A stretch of 64,000 nt of DNA from positions 1,912,001 through 1,976,000 of the forward strand of contig JAIGNY010004475.1 of NCBI GenBank assembly GCA_020152595.1, read 5' to 3'. The stretch's first letter is position 1, and each line of letters starts with the position of its first letter. This document shows positions 23,129 to 51,427 of the stretch, piece by piece. The notes beneath the pieces were generated by a model. The model did no database searches. It saw nothing but the letters and a program-made list of their open reading frames with translations, and was not told the DNA's origin. Origin of the DNA: Chiridota heheva. Taxonomy: Eukaryota; Echinodermata; Holothuroidea; Apodida; Chiridotidae. A program made the position numbers and the translations under genes.

Positions 23129-26100
23129 CCGCCCACAACTAAGCTGCCTATCTATGCCTACCACATATCTTTCTGCGGTTTAAACCATTGCAGTGCTAGT
23201 TACATTGACGATGATTCCACAATGATCCGGATTTGCCTAGGTGTCAACCAGCGGTTTTGCTTCAATCAGGGTGGTGAGGGAGTCTAGTCTAAGAGCAATC
23301 CATTCATTGACTGTCGTTTGATGATAGACCTCAGACAAGACCTGTTGAGCTATGGGCTTCAGATCTTCAAGGGCTTGCTTCAGGCTGAAAATGTGGATAT
23401 AATAACCTTGTATAAAATCAAGTGATCTTTCAAAATTATCATTAATTGAGAAAAAGTGATAGAAAAATAAAGACTAGGTGTGCATTCCCTTTAAAATGAC
23501 ACCTAGTACAACAAAATTGGACTTGTACTTTTTAAGTTATGGTTCTTTAAAAATCATTAACCACGTGCATTTTAGCGACTTTCGGCCAATTTTAAAGGGC
23601 TGTAACTTTTGGACGGAACTGAAATTTAATATTTTTCCGTTTCCCAAGATAGCAATCAAGCACACCAAATTTCATTAAAAACTGAGTAGGAGGTGTGTTA
23701 AATTGAATGTTTTTGGGTGAGCTGACATTGATTAGGATTTTAATCAGTTCTGGTTAAGATTTTCAGTCACAAATTATCCCTTCAATAACCCTTACTCTAC
23801 CACGTGGCGATAATATCGCCGTTTTGAAACTACCTTTTTCCAAAAATAAAATCGGGACCTTACCAACATTCTATAGGGGTGCAAATAGTTTCATTGCAAA
23901 GATCTCGGAAAGATCTTTCATAAAAAAAAAAATTGGGGGGGGTCTATACTCACATTTTTTCGGCAAATTTTGTCTAAACATTCAGAAATTTACCTTTTTG
24001 TTTAAAATGTCCTGAAAAATGCATATTTTTGAAAATTTACAAAAATTGCTTAGAAAATAAATTTAGATATTTTCTTTTTATATATACTATATAGACAAGT
24101 CATATTGTCCAAATCTAATCACATTTTGCTCATACCTGGTCATTATTTTTAAATTATTTGTAAAATATGTCAAATTTTGTGATTTTTGGTAATTTTTGAC
24201 CCTTTTTGTTAAAAAATCGTGTGATCCACCCTTATATCTTATTGAAAAGTTTAAAACACCATTCTGTAGCGTAAACAACGTGCTTTCACAAGAATTGCTG
24301 CAATGAAAGACATACCCCCTCGATCGTTGCCAAAACGTTTTCTAGCTACGTCACTTGAGTTATCTTTATATTTTTTTTGACATTTACGTTGAGGTGACAG
24401 AAGAATGTGTATCCCGAATCTTGTTTGAAAGTGAAACCGAGGATTAGGAAAAGTCAGAAGGCTACCGCCAGTGATGGAGATCTTTTAGTGCCTGGACCCA
24501 ACCCAGAAGAGGCCTAAAGATGATCAGAACCAGGTAAAAAGATTTTTTCAATTTCTAAAATCGCGAGTGCATTTTTCAAACTTCATGCTTACTAACGTTA
24601 CTCGTTAGGCTTAACGTTAGGCATAGCTAATGTTAGTTCTGATCCGTTCAAAATTAAGCAAAAGCAGTGTAATTTAGCTGGGATTATTTACTTGTAATGA
24701 TTTTAAACAAGTAAATGGGTCACTAAAATCCGACGTGGTTAACATGAATTGTCTTTATTATAGTAATTTTGGATGAAACTTTACAGATCAATTTTTGATT
24801 TGTAGTGCAACAGTGCCCATATACCTATTTTGCGAATTCTCAATTCCATGTTGTGAGGTTGTGGTGCAGTGGAGTAGGAATAAAATTTTAAGGAGAAAGG
24901 GTCCCATGTTGTTGGAAAGAGAGACATGTTGGGGGCAAGATACCAATGGTGGGGGCCAAGCCGTCCCATGTAGGGGGAAGTTATTTTCTTTGAAGGAATT
25001 TGGATCCTGGAAGAGGGCCATATTTTTTTTTTTGAGGGGGGGGATGGCATTTCCCCTTGTTCCCCCTCCCAATATAAATAAGCCAGAACCCCCACCCCCA
25101 ACCCAGTATTTCCTTGGAAACAACTGAAATTGTACTTCTCTGAAGGATTTTCCTGTATTTAGACAAATTTATTGACATTTTATATGCGGTACCAACTCGC
25201 TGAAGGATTCCCAAGTTTGGTAACATCAACATGATTACTGATGCTTTGAACCATTTTTGAGTGCTTTTTCACTGAGAATTCCTACAGGAATTAACAAAAG
25301 TAAGTTTCTACAAGACTTTCAGTATATCCTGAATAAATATAAGTATTTTCAAAGCTCTTAATGGCTTGAAAATTGGTTCATAAACTAAAAATTTCAAGCC
25401 TGCGCATAATAAATGAGGTAAATTAGCTAATTTGCATAACATTTTATTGAAATTTGGGTGTAAACATTTCCTTTTTATATTATATTAGTTGTGTGTATCA
25501 TAGAAAGGAACAATGCATGTTTATATGAAAGTATAGTGCCAAATCCTATCAGATAGATCATTGGCAAAATCAGAGGTCAATTTTTAGGTCAAAAAAATTA
25601 AAATTGACGTATGAATTTTTTTCTTGCTCCAAGAAAATCAAGAGTACTATCAAATGAAGGTCCTTCTTTCAACAATTCATAAATTCTATCAATAATTTTT
25701 TTTCTAATTAGCCACAAGAAAGCAGAATATCACAAAGATAGCAGTTTTAGGACATCTAATAATCTCAATCAATGACCTTATTTGGATAAATTTGCATAAT
25801 TCACCAGATAATTATGCAAACCAACGTAAAGTTCAAAGTCTTAGCTTTCATATAACATAAACTTATTACAGTGGAAAATGAAGATAAATTTGTGAAAAAG
25901 CCCCCTTTCCAAAAAGTTCCCTAAAATAACACTTGTAATCTCAAATGCTCTGGTAGATTAAGGTAAATAAACCAGCAGGGATATACAAAATGTATGCTGT
26001 ATTTCCCTGTTTTTATAAGTTTCATTGATAAAAAGCATCTTGCAACTGGAGCAGGTAAAATTGTGCATTCAAGGGTCCAAGGAAGTGCACATGGTAAATG

Positions 26101-27092
26101 CTGCAAGACTAAACAAAGTAAACTGAGATACAAAAGACATTGTAGCACATGTAGTTTTAATGCCTGTTGTAGCATACAGTCATATGCATTGTTAAACTAC
26201 CCGCTCTATATATTGTACAAAGGATATATGTTTGTATATAAACTGTTTCATAAAAAGGAAACACTGTTCTTCAGCTGGTCTTAGTCCCAGCACGACTTGT
26301 GCAACGTATATGTAGCTCTTCTTTTAATGTACACGTGTGCAGATTTATCATTGAGGATTATTTGTGTATATATGTGGATAACTTATTATTTCATAAACTG
26401 CACCAACATATTAACGTATAGCAACGCTCGGAGCGCGGCCCGAGTTTTCAACCACCATGATTCACATAGCTGGACATGTAAAGTGATATTTATCATTGTT
26501 ACAACATATCTATGCTTTTAGAGTTATTTCCCAACTGCGTGGTACATTAACCCAAAAAGCAACATAATTGTCAAGTATAATATAAAGAAGTGGGGAAAAC
26601 AAGTCAAGTGAGAAATAAAATTAACTGAAATGCCTGAGATGCTTACAGCTTCACTTGTGTTACAAGACGAATTGTGTTGATGAGTGATATCTTAACTTAT
26701 ATATATTGAAGAAACATGCAATCGAAAAACATGTGGAAAAAAGAAAGTGTGGATTCATAGATTACTAATCGTAAAACTGGCACCAAACAGCACTGGATTT
26801 CATACCTGCTAATAAATCCCAACCTAAATACTCAAATTTGAATTGTTATCCTAGTTACTTTAACCCGTGTCCAAATGTACTCCATAAGCGAACAAGTCTA
26901 TAACCAATAATAAGAAATGAAGTGTAAGGCAAGACTTCAGTTTGTTATAAGCCACGTAAATTTGAAAACCAACACCACCACTTTTTGATTGGAAAGAAAC
27001 TTTGAAGCTTGTGAAATTACATCTATTCAAAGATATACTGAATTGCAAAGATTAAATCCTAGTACTCAGAGGGAGATTTTTAAAAATAGATC
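23129..27092. other. intergenic, no gene seen
   Basis: Region between the LINE and the 3' end of HEXD. It includes G-rich runs near 25037 and the motif TTAACGTTAGGC near 24611. A motif AAATTAGCTAATTTGCATAA near 25420 is the complement of the octamer-bearing unit repeated at 33.1-33.6 kb. No convincing exon was found on either strand. Confidence 0.4.
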
Positions 27093-43137
<16,045 letters not shown>

Positions 43138-44060
43138 TTTCAACGATTTCCTTTCCTCTCCATCTGCACAAACGTACTAACTTGTTTTGTTAGCCGTCGA
43201 TATTACACTGTTTACGGGCTGCAGCGTATGTGTACATACTGTAAGTACTTAGTGTAAGTGTAACGTTAGTTAGTTTCTTCATTGTCAGTGACAGACTGTT
43301 TTTATTAGACTGTTGATAGCACCGAACTAATTATTTTCCCCATTGAAGCCTATGATGAAAGTCAAGTCAGGGGACCTTTTAATACCAAAATTAAAGATTT
43401 GGGTTCTTTTGTGATGTTTTCCAAACAGTACCATCTAATATATCTCAGATGAGTGTACTTTCAATAGTGGGTCAACAGAGGTTTTGGCCCTTTTTTTTAT
43501 TTTTTATTTTTTTAGGCTAAAGTAAAGAGGTATACACCCTCACCATGATAAATCAAATTTGGGTGTGGGTAAAATGGTAAAATAGTTCCCCATGAAACTT
43601 TAATTGAAACAAATCTCGTCAAGTTTGGATATGCATAGTCAAGTACTTTCCTTTCTCAAAGAGCGTGGAAGCTCTTTGCCTTTCTCTACCATTCCTGAAA
43701 TTTTAAACTTCTCAGCTTCCTGTTTCATGAAATGGGACCTCTCGAAAATATTTTTATTAGCTTTTTCTCTGAGGGTTCTCATTTTTGGATGGCAGAGTGA
43801 TACCTTATTATTTCTTTTTCTACCTAGGAGATCCTAGCTTTAGCCGGACATCTTGCTATGTCAGATGTATTGACCAATCAGGTGCGCAGTTGATGATTAT
43901 TCATATTTATTTGGTGTACGAGTATAAATAGATTATTCATATTTCAGTACAGACTAGCGCTGTGCAGCTGCGCTGCTCGAGTTACGTTGTCGCACGCGCG
44001 TACGATCAATCACGTTCGTTCTCAGAAGGTTCTAGGGCCTAAAGTACTATTAAAACCTAT
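43138..44060. promoter_or_regulatory. upstream region of HEXD
   Basis: The sequence 5' of HEXD exon 1. It is less AT-rich than its surroundings around 43960-44030, with several CpGs (CACGCGCGTACG). Promoter elements such as TATA could not be assigned confidently. The frame at 43604-43837 has no recognised similarity. Confidence 0.3.
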
Positions 44061-44578
44061 TTACGTCACATCTGGGAGATGACGTCATTCGCTGGAGTGA
44101 AAACAAACCATTTGATAAGTCTCCATTGGGCAGGCTCATGATGAAAACCCGCTTGGTGTTGGGGGAAAGTGCCAGTTGGATATATTCTTAGTTACTTGAC
44201 AGGTTACAAAGAGTTGTTGTTAATGGTGAAGTATCTCAATGGAAGAAGGTTACAAGTGGTGTTCCTCAGGGTTCTGTATTGGGTCCGCTTCTTTTCTTAA
44301 TCTTCATTAATGATATTGATGTTTCCCTTGGCTCCAGGATTTGTAAATTTGCTGATGACACTAAGCTGTACAGGATTGTTGATGATGCTAGGGATTCTTC
44401 ACTTTTGCAAACTGATCTGGATAAGTTAGTTTGTTTGTCCCAAACATGGCAGATGTCATTCAATGTTGATAAATGCAAATTATTCTTTTTGGTCAGAGCA
44501 ATTTGGCTTTTGATTACTGCATGAATGGTTCAATTCTTGGTTGTGTTGATCAAGAGAGGGATCTATGTGTTGTCATAA

Positions 44579-44996
44579 CTCATTAGTAAAGGCACTGCTT
44601 ACAAAATTGTCATGCAATTTTCAAGCAACAAATTAACCACATTGTTCCACAAAATTAACTTTGCATCATAACATTAAAGTATAAATACTTCTATGCTCAT
44701 ATTTCATTTCACTTTTCCCCAGCAGCAAAGACAAACAATGCCAGCATTAATTACGGTTACTACTTATATTACAAGGAATGCCATTAAATTCTGATGTGTG
44801 TACGGTGACTAAGAATGCCATGTAACTCAGCTCCAGTGGGAGTAGTTGTTATCTTGAAGGAGCCTAAAAAGGTAAAACTGTATACAGTTTTGTGGTTTGG
44901 GAAACAAAGAAATATATAACTTTTACTTCTACCGGCGCTGCTCCATTTGAGGGCCGGTTGAGATGTTTCTGGTTTTAAGCAAAGCCATTTCTAATG
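44579..44996. mobile_element. small inverted-repeat element inside the LINE
   Basis: About 420 bp separates two parts of the LINE frame that would otherwise be contiguous (VVI before, SDLKPSK after). Its ends, CATTAGTAAAGGCACTGCTT and the complement of AAGCAAAGCCATTTCTAATG, match at 16 of 20 positions. No coding sequence. Probably a non-autonomous DNA transposon. Confidence 0.6.
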
Positions 44997-45350
44997 TAGC
45001 GATCTGAAGCCTTCTAAACAGTGTTCTTTAGCAGCTGCAAGGGCAAATATGATGCTTGGTTTGATAATAATAAATTGTGGTTTTCTTGGTAGAGAGGTTG
45101 TTCCTAATTTGTATAAGCAGCCTAGTCAGGTCTCACCTTGGGTATGCTATTCAGGCTTGGAGTCCCTTTTATGAGAAGGATAAGTTCATTTTGGAGCAGG
45201 TTCAGCGAAGAGCCACTTGGCTTATTCCCGAAGTAAGGAATCTCTTTTATGAATGGCTAGGTTGCGAATTTTTGGTTTGACCACGCTTGAGTTGAGAAGA
45301 GTACGTGGCGATATGATTCAGGTTTTTAAATTCCTATCTGGTAGTGATAT

Positions 45351-46010
45351 GTGACTTCCTGTTATTTATTGCATGTTTCAGCTAATCCTCATGTGACACG
45401 TGGTAACAGTTTGAAGTTGACCAAAGAGCTCTCACGGATAGATATTCGGCATTTTAGCTTTTCGCAAAGAGTCGTTAATGAGTGGAATGGTTTGCCTGAG
45501 TGGGTAGTTAGCTCCAATTCTGTTCACAATTTTAAAGTCAATATTGATAAGTTCTTGTGATTTCCTGTTATTTATTGCATGTTTCAGCTAATCCTCATGT
45601 GACACGTGGTAACAGTTTGAAGTTGACCAAAGAGCTCTCACGGATAGATATTCGGCATTTTAGCTTTTCGCAAAGAGTCGTTAATGAGTGGAATGGTTTG
45701 CCTGAGTGGGTAGTTAGCTCCAATTCTGTTCACAATTTTAAAGTCAATATTGATAAGTTCTTGTTTTTAAATTCCTATCTGGTAGTGATATGTGACTTCC
45801 TGTTATTTATTGCATGTTTCAGCTAATCCTCATGTGACACGTGGTAACAGTTTGAAGTTGACCAAAGAGCTCTCAGGGATAGATATTCGGCATTTTAGCT
45901 TTTCGCAAAGAGTTGTTAATGAGTGGAATGGATTGCCTGAGTGGGTAGTTAGCTCCAATTCTGTTCACAATTTCAAAGTCAATATTGATAAGTTCTTTAC
46001 TAACTCTGGG
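45351..46010 (+). repeat. three tandem copies of the LINE 3' coding end
   Basis: Copies begin at GTGACTTCCTG-type sequence at 45351, 45556 and 45792. Unit lengths are about 205 and 236 bp. The 29-bp difference is the segment TTAAATTCCTATCTGGTAGT, present before copies 1 and 3 only. The copies are almost identical, so the duplication is younger than the frameshifts elsewhere in the LINE. Confidence 0.93.
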
Positions 46011-46190
46011 CGTCTTTGATTTTCGTGTGTGTGGTGGTAGTAGTGTTACGGTAGTTTAACACTTCTTCGTCCGTAATCTTGTTAAACCTTTGCGCGATAC
46101 ACGTGAGCGAGTGCGTATGCGTTTACTGTGTGCGGTACGTATGGCATGTAAACAAACACAGCTGATCGCTTTGTTTTCACTCAAATGTGG

Positions 46191-49100
46191 GAGGGGGAGG
46201 CATGACCTCCAAGGGACACTTTTCAAGTCATATGCATGTCCCGCATCCCGATCTGTAGATATAATAAATAAGCTCAAAACAACAAAGTAAAGTAAAGAGG
46301 GCACTTCATTTTTGAAAGGGGGCACTTTTCCAATGGGGGACACATTCATCCCGTACATGGGACTGACAAAAGTCGCCAGTTTTACTATTTGAACAGTAAT
46401 TAGGGGGCACATTTCATTTTCAAATGGGGCACTTTTCATTTTTAAAAGGGGCACTTTTGTCATTTTTGGTTTTTGCACCTATGGTGGCCGAATGTTCTTC
46501 ACTTTTTCCATTTCGCTCAAGAATTGGTAGGATTATAAAATTAGTATGGCTGAAATATTTTTAAGTATCATACTAGGAGAAGCATGTCCGTACGGGACAA
46601 GCTTATACAGGGGGCGATAACTTTTTGTCTGACTCGAACCTATCTCAGCCTGTTATGAAGGAAATTTCGCAATGAATCTGAATAAACAATTAATTTGGAG
46701 TAATGGCTTCACCAGAGTTTTTTTGCCTTGAGGAAGGAAGGGGGGAAGGGGGAGGGGGTGGGGGTAGTGTTCACAAGGGAACAACCTTCATTTTCAGGCA
46801 ATTTTCGTGAAATTTTCTGACAAATTGCTTTAAATTTCTCGGAAATGTTGCTAAATTTGTCTTAAAGTTTACCTTATTTGTCATTAGTTTTACCTGATGT
46901 TTCAATTTGATGTTAAGATTTTCGCAATTTTCCAACCGGGAGGAAAGCATTCAGCCGGGAAGATGAAATCTTCTCAGGAGGAAACTGTCCCCCTCCCCTG
47001 CTTCCTACGCCTCTGGTTAGATCCAAGAGTCGCGTGGTTAATGCCGGTACCAGTGATAAGGTCCAAAACAGGTGTAATATTTCAGCAGAGCTGTCATCCA
47101 AGTGTGCCCTCTCTCCAAATCGCCAGGTCTGGTCACGTGCCTGCTAATACACCATGGACGGGAACACCACTTGGTCTGCAGATAGCACGCAACTGGCTTC
47201 GTTGAAACCTATCATGTGATACAAGTAAGCTTCGGGGTCATTTTGGTACCAAAAAGGTGAAATTTTGAAAATGTTCGTGACGTTTACAAAAAAAAAAAAA
47301 TGAAGGAGGATCTAGTATTTTCTTATGAGCAGATGGGGGTTCTAGAATTTTCCCATGAGCAGATGGGGGTTCACCAGAAATGTTGGCCCCTTTTTGAACC
47401 CGATCGGTATATAGGGGCGTAACCTCGTCCATGCATGCATGACGGGGCAGAACCAGCTTTTTTTTTTTTTTTTTACAACGTTTCGTCAGTTCGTCATCAT
47501 TAATAACGTGGGAATGGGAAAGTGGGGTGAAGATAATATTAATACTTTACCTGAAGTATGTTGTTTTAAGAAACGATTAAAACTTAACCATTTTTATTGC
47601 ATTGTTTGTATAAATCAATAGGCCCAGGAAAGGTGATTACTAGAATTTTGTATTAAGGAAATTAATATAAATACATGCTCGAAATCTTAAGCACAAAAAC
47701 TGCATATTTAATAGATGCCAGACAAACCGGATGTCTCGTCTCCCAGTACGCCTCCCCCCCCCCCCTGTGGCGCCGCTATTGCTATAAGCAATCATTGTAA
47801 AAAAATTAAGTGCATCGGCACCTTTCTTTTAACTTATTGATCTTTTCTTCATCCCTTCTTATTTTATACGAGATGAAATAAACCAAAAAGAAACAAATTT
47901 GCAAACAATTCGTGGTTTTTTGAGCAGTTGAGGCGAAATCTGTATCCACGCATGTCAAGATAAATATCTCTAGACGGTCAACGATTTTAACCTTTTTTTA
48001 AGCTTTTTAGATTTGGCATATATATGATATTTTTGTAAGTCTTGGTGGGCCAAAAATGGAACATGGGATTATTATGACCGTCAGTCAATACCTGACTGAG
48101 AAGGCAATTTCTAATTAAAGCAATTTCTTGTCAAGATATGAAAAATTTCAATACAATAACTTATCCTTTTGCCATAATAATTCATAAACCATAACTAAGA
48201 ATTTCCTCATCAGGTAAAAACAAAAGTATCTTCGGAAAAATCTCAAGGGGGCCATGGGTCCTGCCCCCCCCCCCCTCCCTTTGTATATGTCCCTAACATC
48301 ACTGTGCCACATCATGAACAACCTTCAGTTCCCCCAATGATAATCCAGGGGTTAATTCCTCTGATGATCCTGATTTCAAATTAATCACAAGTCCACAACT
48401 TGCGTATTTGTACCCTGCCCTCTATACACAAATAAAGTACAATTGGTGAATAAGAAGTCCAAGGAATAGTGGCTATTTATTTTTGGACAGTATATGAATA
48501 AGATTTAATGTATGTTGCCAGTGGCAGCGCTACGGGAGGTGGCATTGCGGCGCTACTGGACATCCCCACCAAAAATTGCTTTGCCCCCACCCCCAGCCAC
48601 TTTCCCCCAGAAAAGTTTGTAAGGTTACATATTTTGTCCTAGTATATACCTTTGCCCTTGTAGGAAACAAAGCTGCCCTCTTGCCCCTAGAAACAAAATC
48701 CTGGCACCGCTATTGTTACAATAATGTTGCAGGAGTGTATTTAAAATGATCAGTTGCCATGACAGCTTGGGGAATTTCGAACTGAAACTGAACCCAACAT
48801 AGTTTGGGACTAGGAGCGCAGACACATTGCAAAGATTTTCATCAAAGACTCTGTCCCTCTTTCTGGGAGGGAGGGGAGGGGGGGGGGGAGGAGAAGCACG
48901 TCGAGAGAACACTGGGGCAGTATCCTTTTCGCTTGTTTCATTTCATGCAACAGTAGAATAGACCTTTGCAAGAACCTCATTTTAAATTAGTATCTTTGTA
49001 GAACAAATACATTTGTCTCTTTAAACCTATTAGTGCATTTGATGTATAACAAATACACCTAGCTCTTTGTACCCATTAGTGTATTTGATGCCATAAGCGT

Positions 49101-49359
49101 ATTTAATGTATAACGAATACACCTTGATGTGTAACAAATACACCTTGATGTGTAACAACTACGCTAATCTCTTTGCACCCATAGTATTTGATGTATAACA
49201 AATACACTTATCTCTTTGTATCCATTTTCTTTGTGCATTCCTTTTGACATACAATTCTACTGCCAGGATAATGAAGAAAAATACATATTTCATATAACAA
49301 ATTTAATCCTCCATCTCCCCTTGGCCTCTGTGTGTCATGATGGCTCTGACCTGGGCCAG
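46191..49359. other. intergenic, no gene seen
   Basis: No supportable exon. It includes low-complexity GGGGCACTTTTCATTTT-type repeats (46300-46470), G-rich runs (46730-46770 and 48865-48893) and C-rich runs (47752-47766 and 48265-48280). Around 49030-49210 a motif AACAAATACACCT recurs about six times at irregular spacing. Confidence 0.4.
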
Positions 49360-49495
49360 CATTTAACATGGACAAATAGGGAGGGTGTTAAATCTCAGAG
49401 GCAGATACAGAACCTCAAACGAGGGATCCTACCCTACATGGTGCAGGATAAACATTCTCTGGTGATCAAAAAGATATGGGAAATTGGTTCAAGAA
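49360..49495 (+). CDS. unassigned exon-like ORF
   Basis: Open frame from a GGGCCAG acceptor-like site to a GTAAGTG donor (A|GTAAGT, phase 1). It reads REGVKSQRQIQNLKRGILPY and MVQDKHSLVIKKIWEIGSR. The composition is coding-like and the donor is strong, but no family is recognised and no partner exon was found. It may be a relic exon. Confidence 0.3.
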
Positions 49496-49570
49496 GTAAG
49501 TGATTTTTAATACCAAATTGGCACACATTTGCTTTGCACCTTGAACACCTGTTCATTACATCGTTAAGTA

Positions 49571-50695
49571 TTAGTTCAGTGGTCAAGCAAGTTTATCTTG
49601 AAAGAGGATTTTAAAAGAAACAAAATGATGAAGAAAGCATTCCAAAATGTTATTAGATTAAGATTTTTGAATGCTTTATGTACCATTTTGTTTCTTGTAA
49701 AGTCCTCTTTCATATAAGATGGGGACTTGCTTGACCCCTAAACTAATCCTTTAATGTGAAATTACAACTAGTCTGATTTCAGTCGTTTCTACACAATAAT
49801 ACCAAACGTTAAGCTGTTATCTCCTTAATGGAATAAGATTGATGAATGCTTTCTACACCATTTTGTTTCTTGGAAGTCCTCTTTCACTGTGATATAATAT
49901 GGACTTGCTTGATCCTGAACTAATCCTTAAATGTGACATCACAACTAATATGATTTCAGTCGTTTCTACACAAATAATACCAAACTTTAAACTTAGTTAT
50001 CTAGCATAGCATAGCAAGGGTCAACGTCCCAAAAGCATCCAGTGCTGGACATTATATCAAGACGGCCACGGCCTTTGATAACCAGTTGTGAACTCACTGC
50101 TTGCAGACTCACTGGGATACGAACCCGGGATGTGTGGGTGAGAGGACAAAGCACTAACCACTACACCCCGGAGGTCTGTAGATTAATGGAATAAGAATTT
50201 TGAATGGTTTCTGCACCATTTTGTTTCTTGTAAAGTCCTCTTTCATATAAAATGGAACTTACTTGACCCCTGAACTAATCCTTTCATGTGACATCGCAAC
50301 TAGTCTGATTTCAGTCGTTTGTACACAATAATACCAAACGTTAAACTTAGTTATCTCCTATATGTAAACAGATTTTTGAATGGTTTCTTCACCATTTTAT
50401 TTCTTGTGAAATCCTCTTTCATATACGATGGACTTGCTTGACCTCTGAACCAATTCTTTAATGTGACATCACAACTAGTCTTGATTTCAGTAGTTTCTAC
50501 ACAAATAATACTAAACTTTATACTTAGCTATCTCCTTAATGGAATTATATTTTTGAATGCTTTCTGCACCATTTTGTTTCTTGTGAAATCCTCTTTCATA
50601 TACGATGAACTTGCTTGACCCCTGATCCAATCCGTAAAATTATCTTTCCTGTAAGGTGAGCATGCTTGACCCCTGAACTAATTTCTCTTTCATAT
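49571..50695. repeat. tandem array made from one end of family A element
   Basis: After a left-type end (49571-49665), at least four right-end units of about 180 bp follow head to tail. Each runs from GTGACATCACAACTAGTCTG through ACCATTTTGTTTCTTG to CTGAACTAATCC. Units start near 49753, 49934, 50286 and 50460; a shortened piece follows to about 50695. The second unit is split by a SINE at 50003-50176. Confidence 0.85.
50003..50176 (-). mobile_element. tRNA-derived SINE nested in the family A array
   Basis: On the - strand it starts with CTCCGGGGTGTAGTGGTTAG (A-box region) and has the B-box GGGTTCGTATCCC. It lies between AGTTATCT and ATTAATGGAATAAG, halves of a sequence that is contiguous in the neighbouring units. 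It is a different SINE family from that at 18.5 and 36.2 kb. Confidence 0.8.
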
Positions 50696-51427
50696 AAGGT
50701 GGGCATGCGGGACCTGAAGTTTTTCTTTGAGAGGAGACTTAGAATACTAACAATCAGAGGGTCCCAATTAATATCTCCCACCTCATAATGGTACCGGTCA
50801 AAATACCCATAGACATTTTGCTTTTGACAGAAAAAATATACATACAATTAATAATTAAAGTTAGTCTATTTTTATTTTTTATAAACAAAGCAGACTTGTA
50901 CAAATCATAACTATATTAATTTAAAAGTATTTTTATTAAGAGAAATATTTGGCATATATTCTCCAATATCTGAGATGTAGTAAAAATAGCAAGAATTATC
51001 ATCAAAACATTATCAAGTAAATGTTTACATTTTCCACTCACTGTATACATTGAGAGTTGAATAATGTACACCAACGTCATCCACGTAGTGCAAATAATTA
51101 TCTACAACCATCAGGCAAAACTAGTACCCAACCCAATCAATATATGCTTGTGTTTTGCTTCTACTGTATATGGTAGTATTTCAAGAAAATAATCATTCAT
51201 TTTGTTTAAATTTCATGATAAAATTCATTCTTTTTGTTTATAAACTTGCTGCATTTTCTTTCACTATATTTTTGTACTTTACTAAAGTAGTCTGATTATA
51301 CTCCACATTGACAATATGTTTATTTCATGTGCAGTGGGTATACAACAATGATTTACTACCACAAGCCACTATGCCTCCAGCAGGGCACTAATCAAGCATT
51401 AAAGATTAGTGTTGAAGCTGCGAGTTT
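50696..51427. other. intergenic, no gene seen
   Basis: AT-rich sequence without a supportable feature. Confidence 0.4.

Larger units (their letters stand above)
44110..46083 (+). mobile_element. 5'-truncated CR1-type LINE with triplicated 3' end
   Basis: Reverse transcriptase remnants include KVTSGVPQGSVLGPLLFLIF, SRICKFADDTKLYRIVDDAR (FADD box) and QTWQMSFNVDKC. After an insertion at 44579-44996, the downstream part resumes with SDLKPSKQCSLAAAKANMML and LVRSHLGYAIQAWSPF, with frameshifts. The final segment, RIDIRHFSFSQRVVNEWNGL, occurs three times. The element sits in a family E repeat, with AAACC at both junctions (44105-44109 and 46084-46088) as a likely target duplication. Confidence 0.9.

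Noticed and set aside
24788..25232. Overlapping frames on both strands rich in Pro, Gly and Lys
   Set aside because: All arise from G- and A-rich low-complexity sequence; no splice context or family match.
46056..46478. 140-codon frame on the - strand
   Set aside because: It crosses low-complexity GGGGCACTTTTCATTTT repeats and the LINE flank; no family resemblance.
50105..50176. True tRNA gene on the - strand
   Set aside because: The boxes are good, but it inserts into a repeat unit and continues into a SINE body; no complete tRNA 3' half was established.
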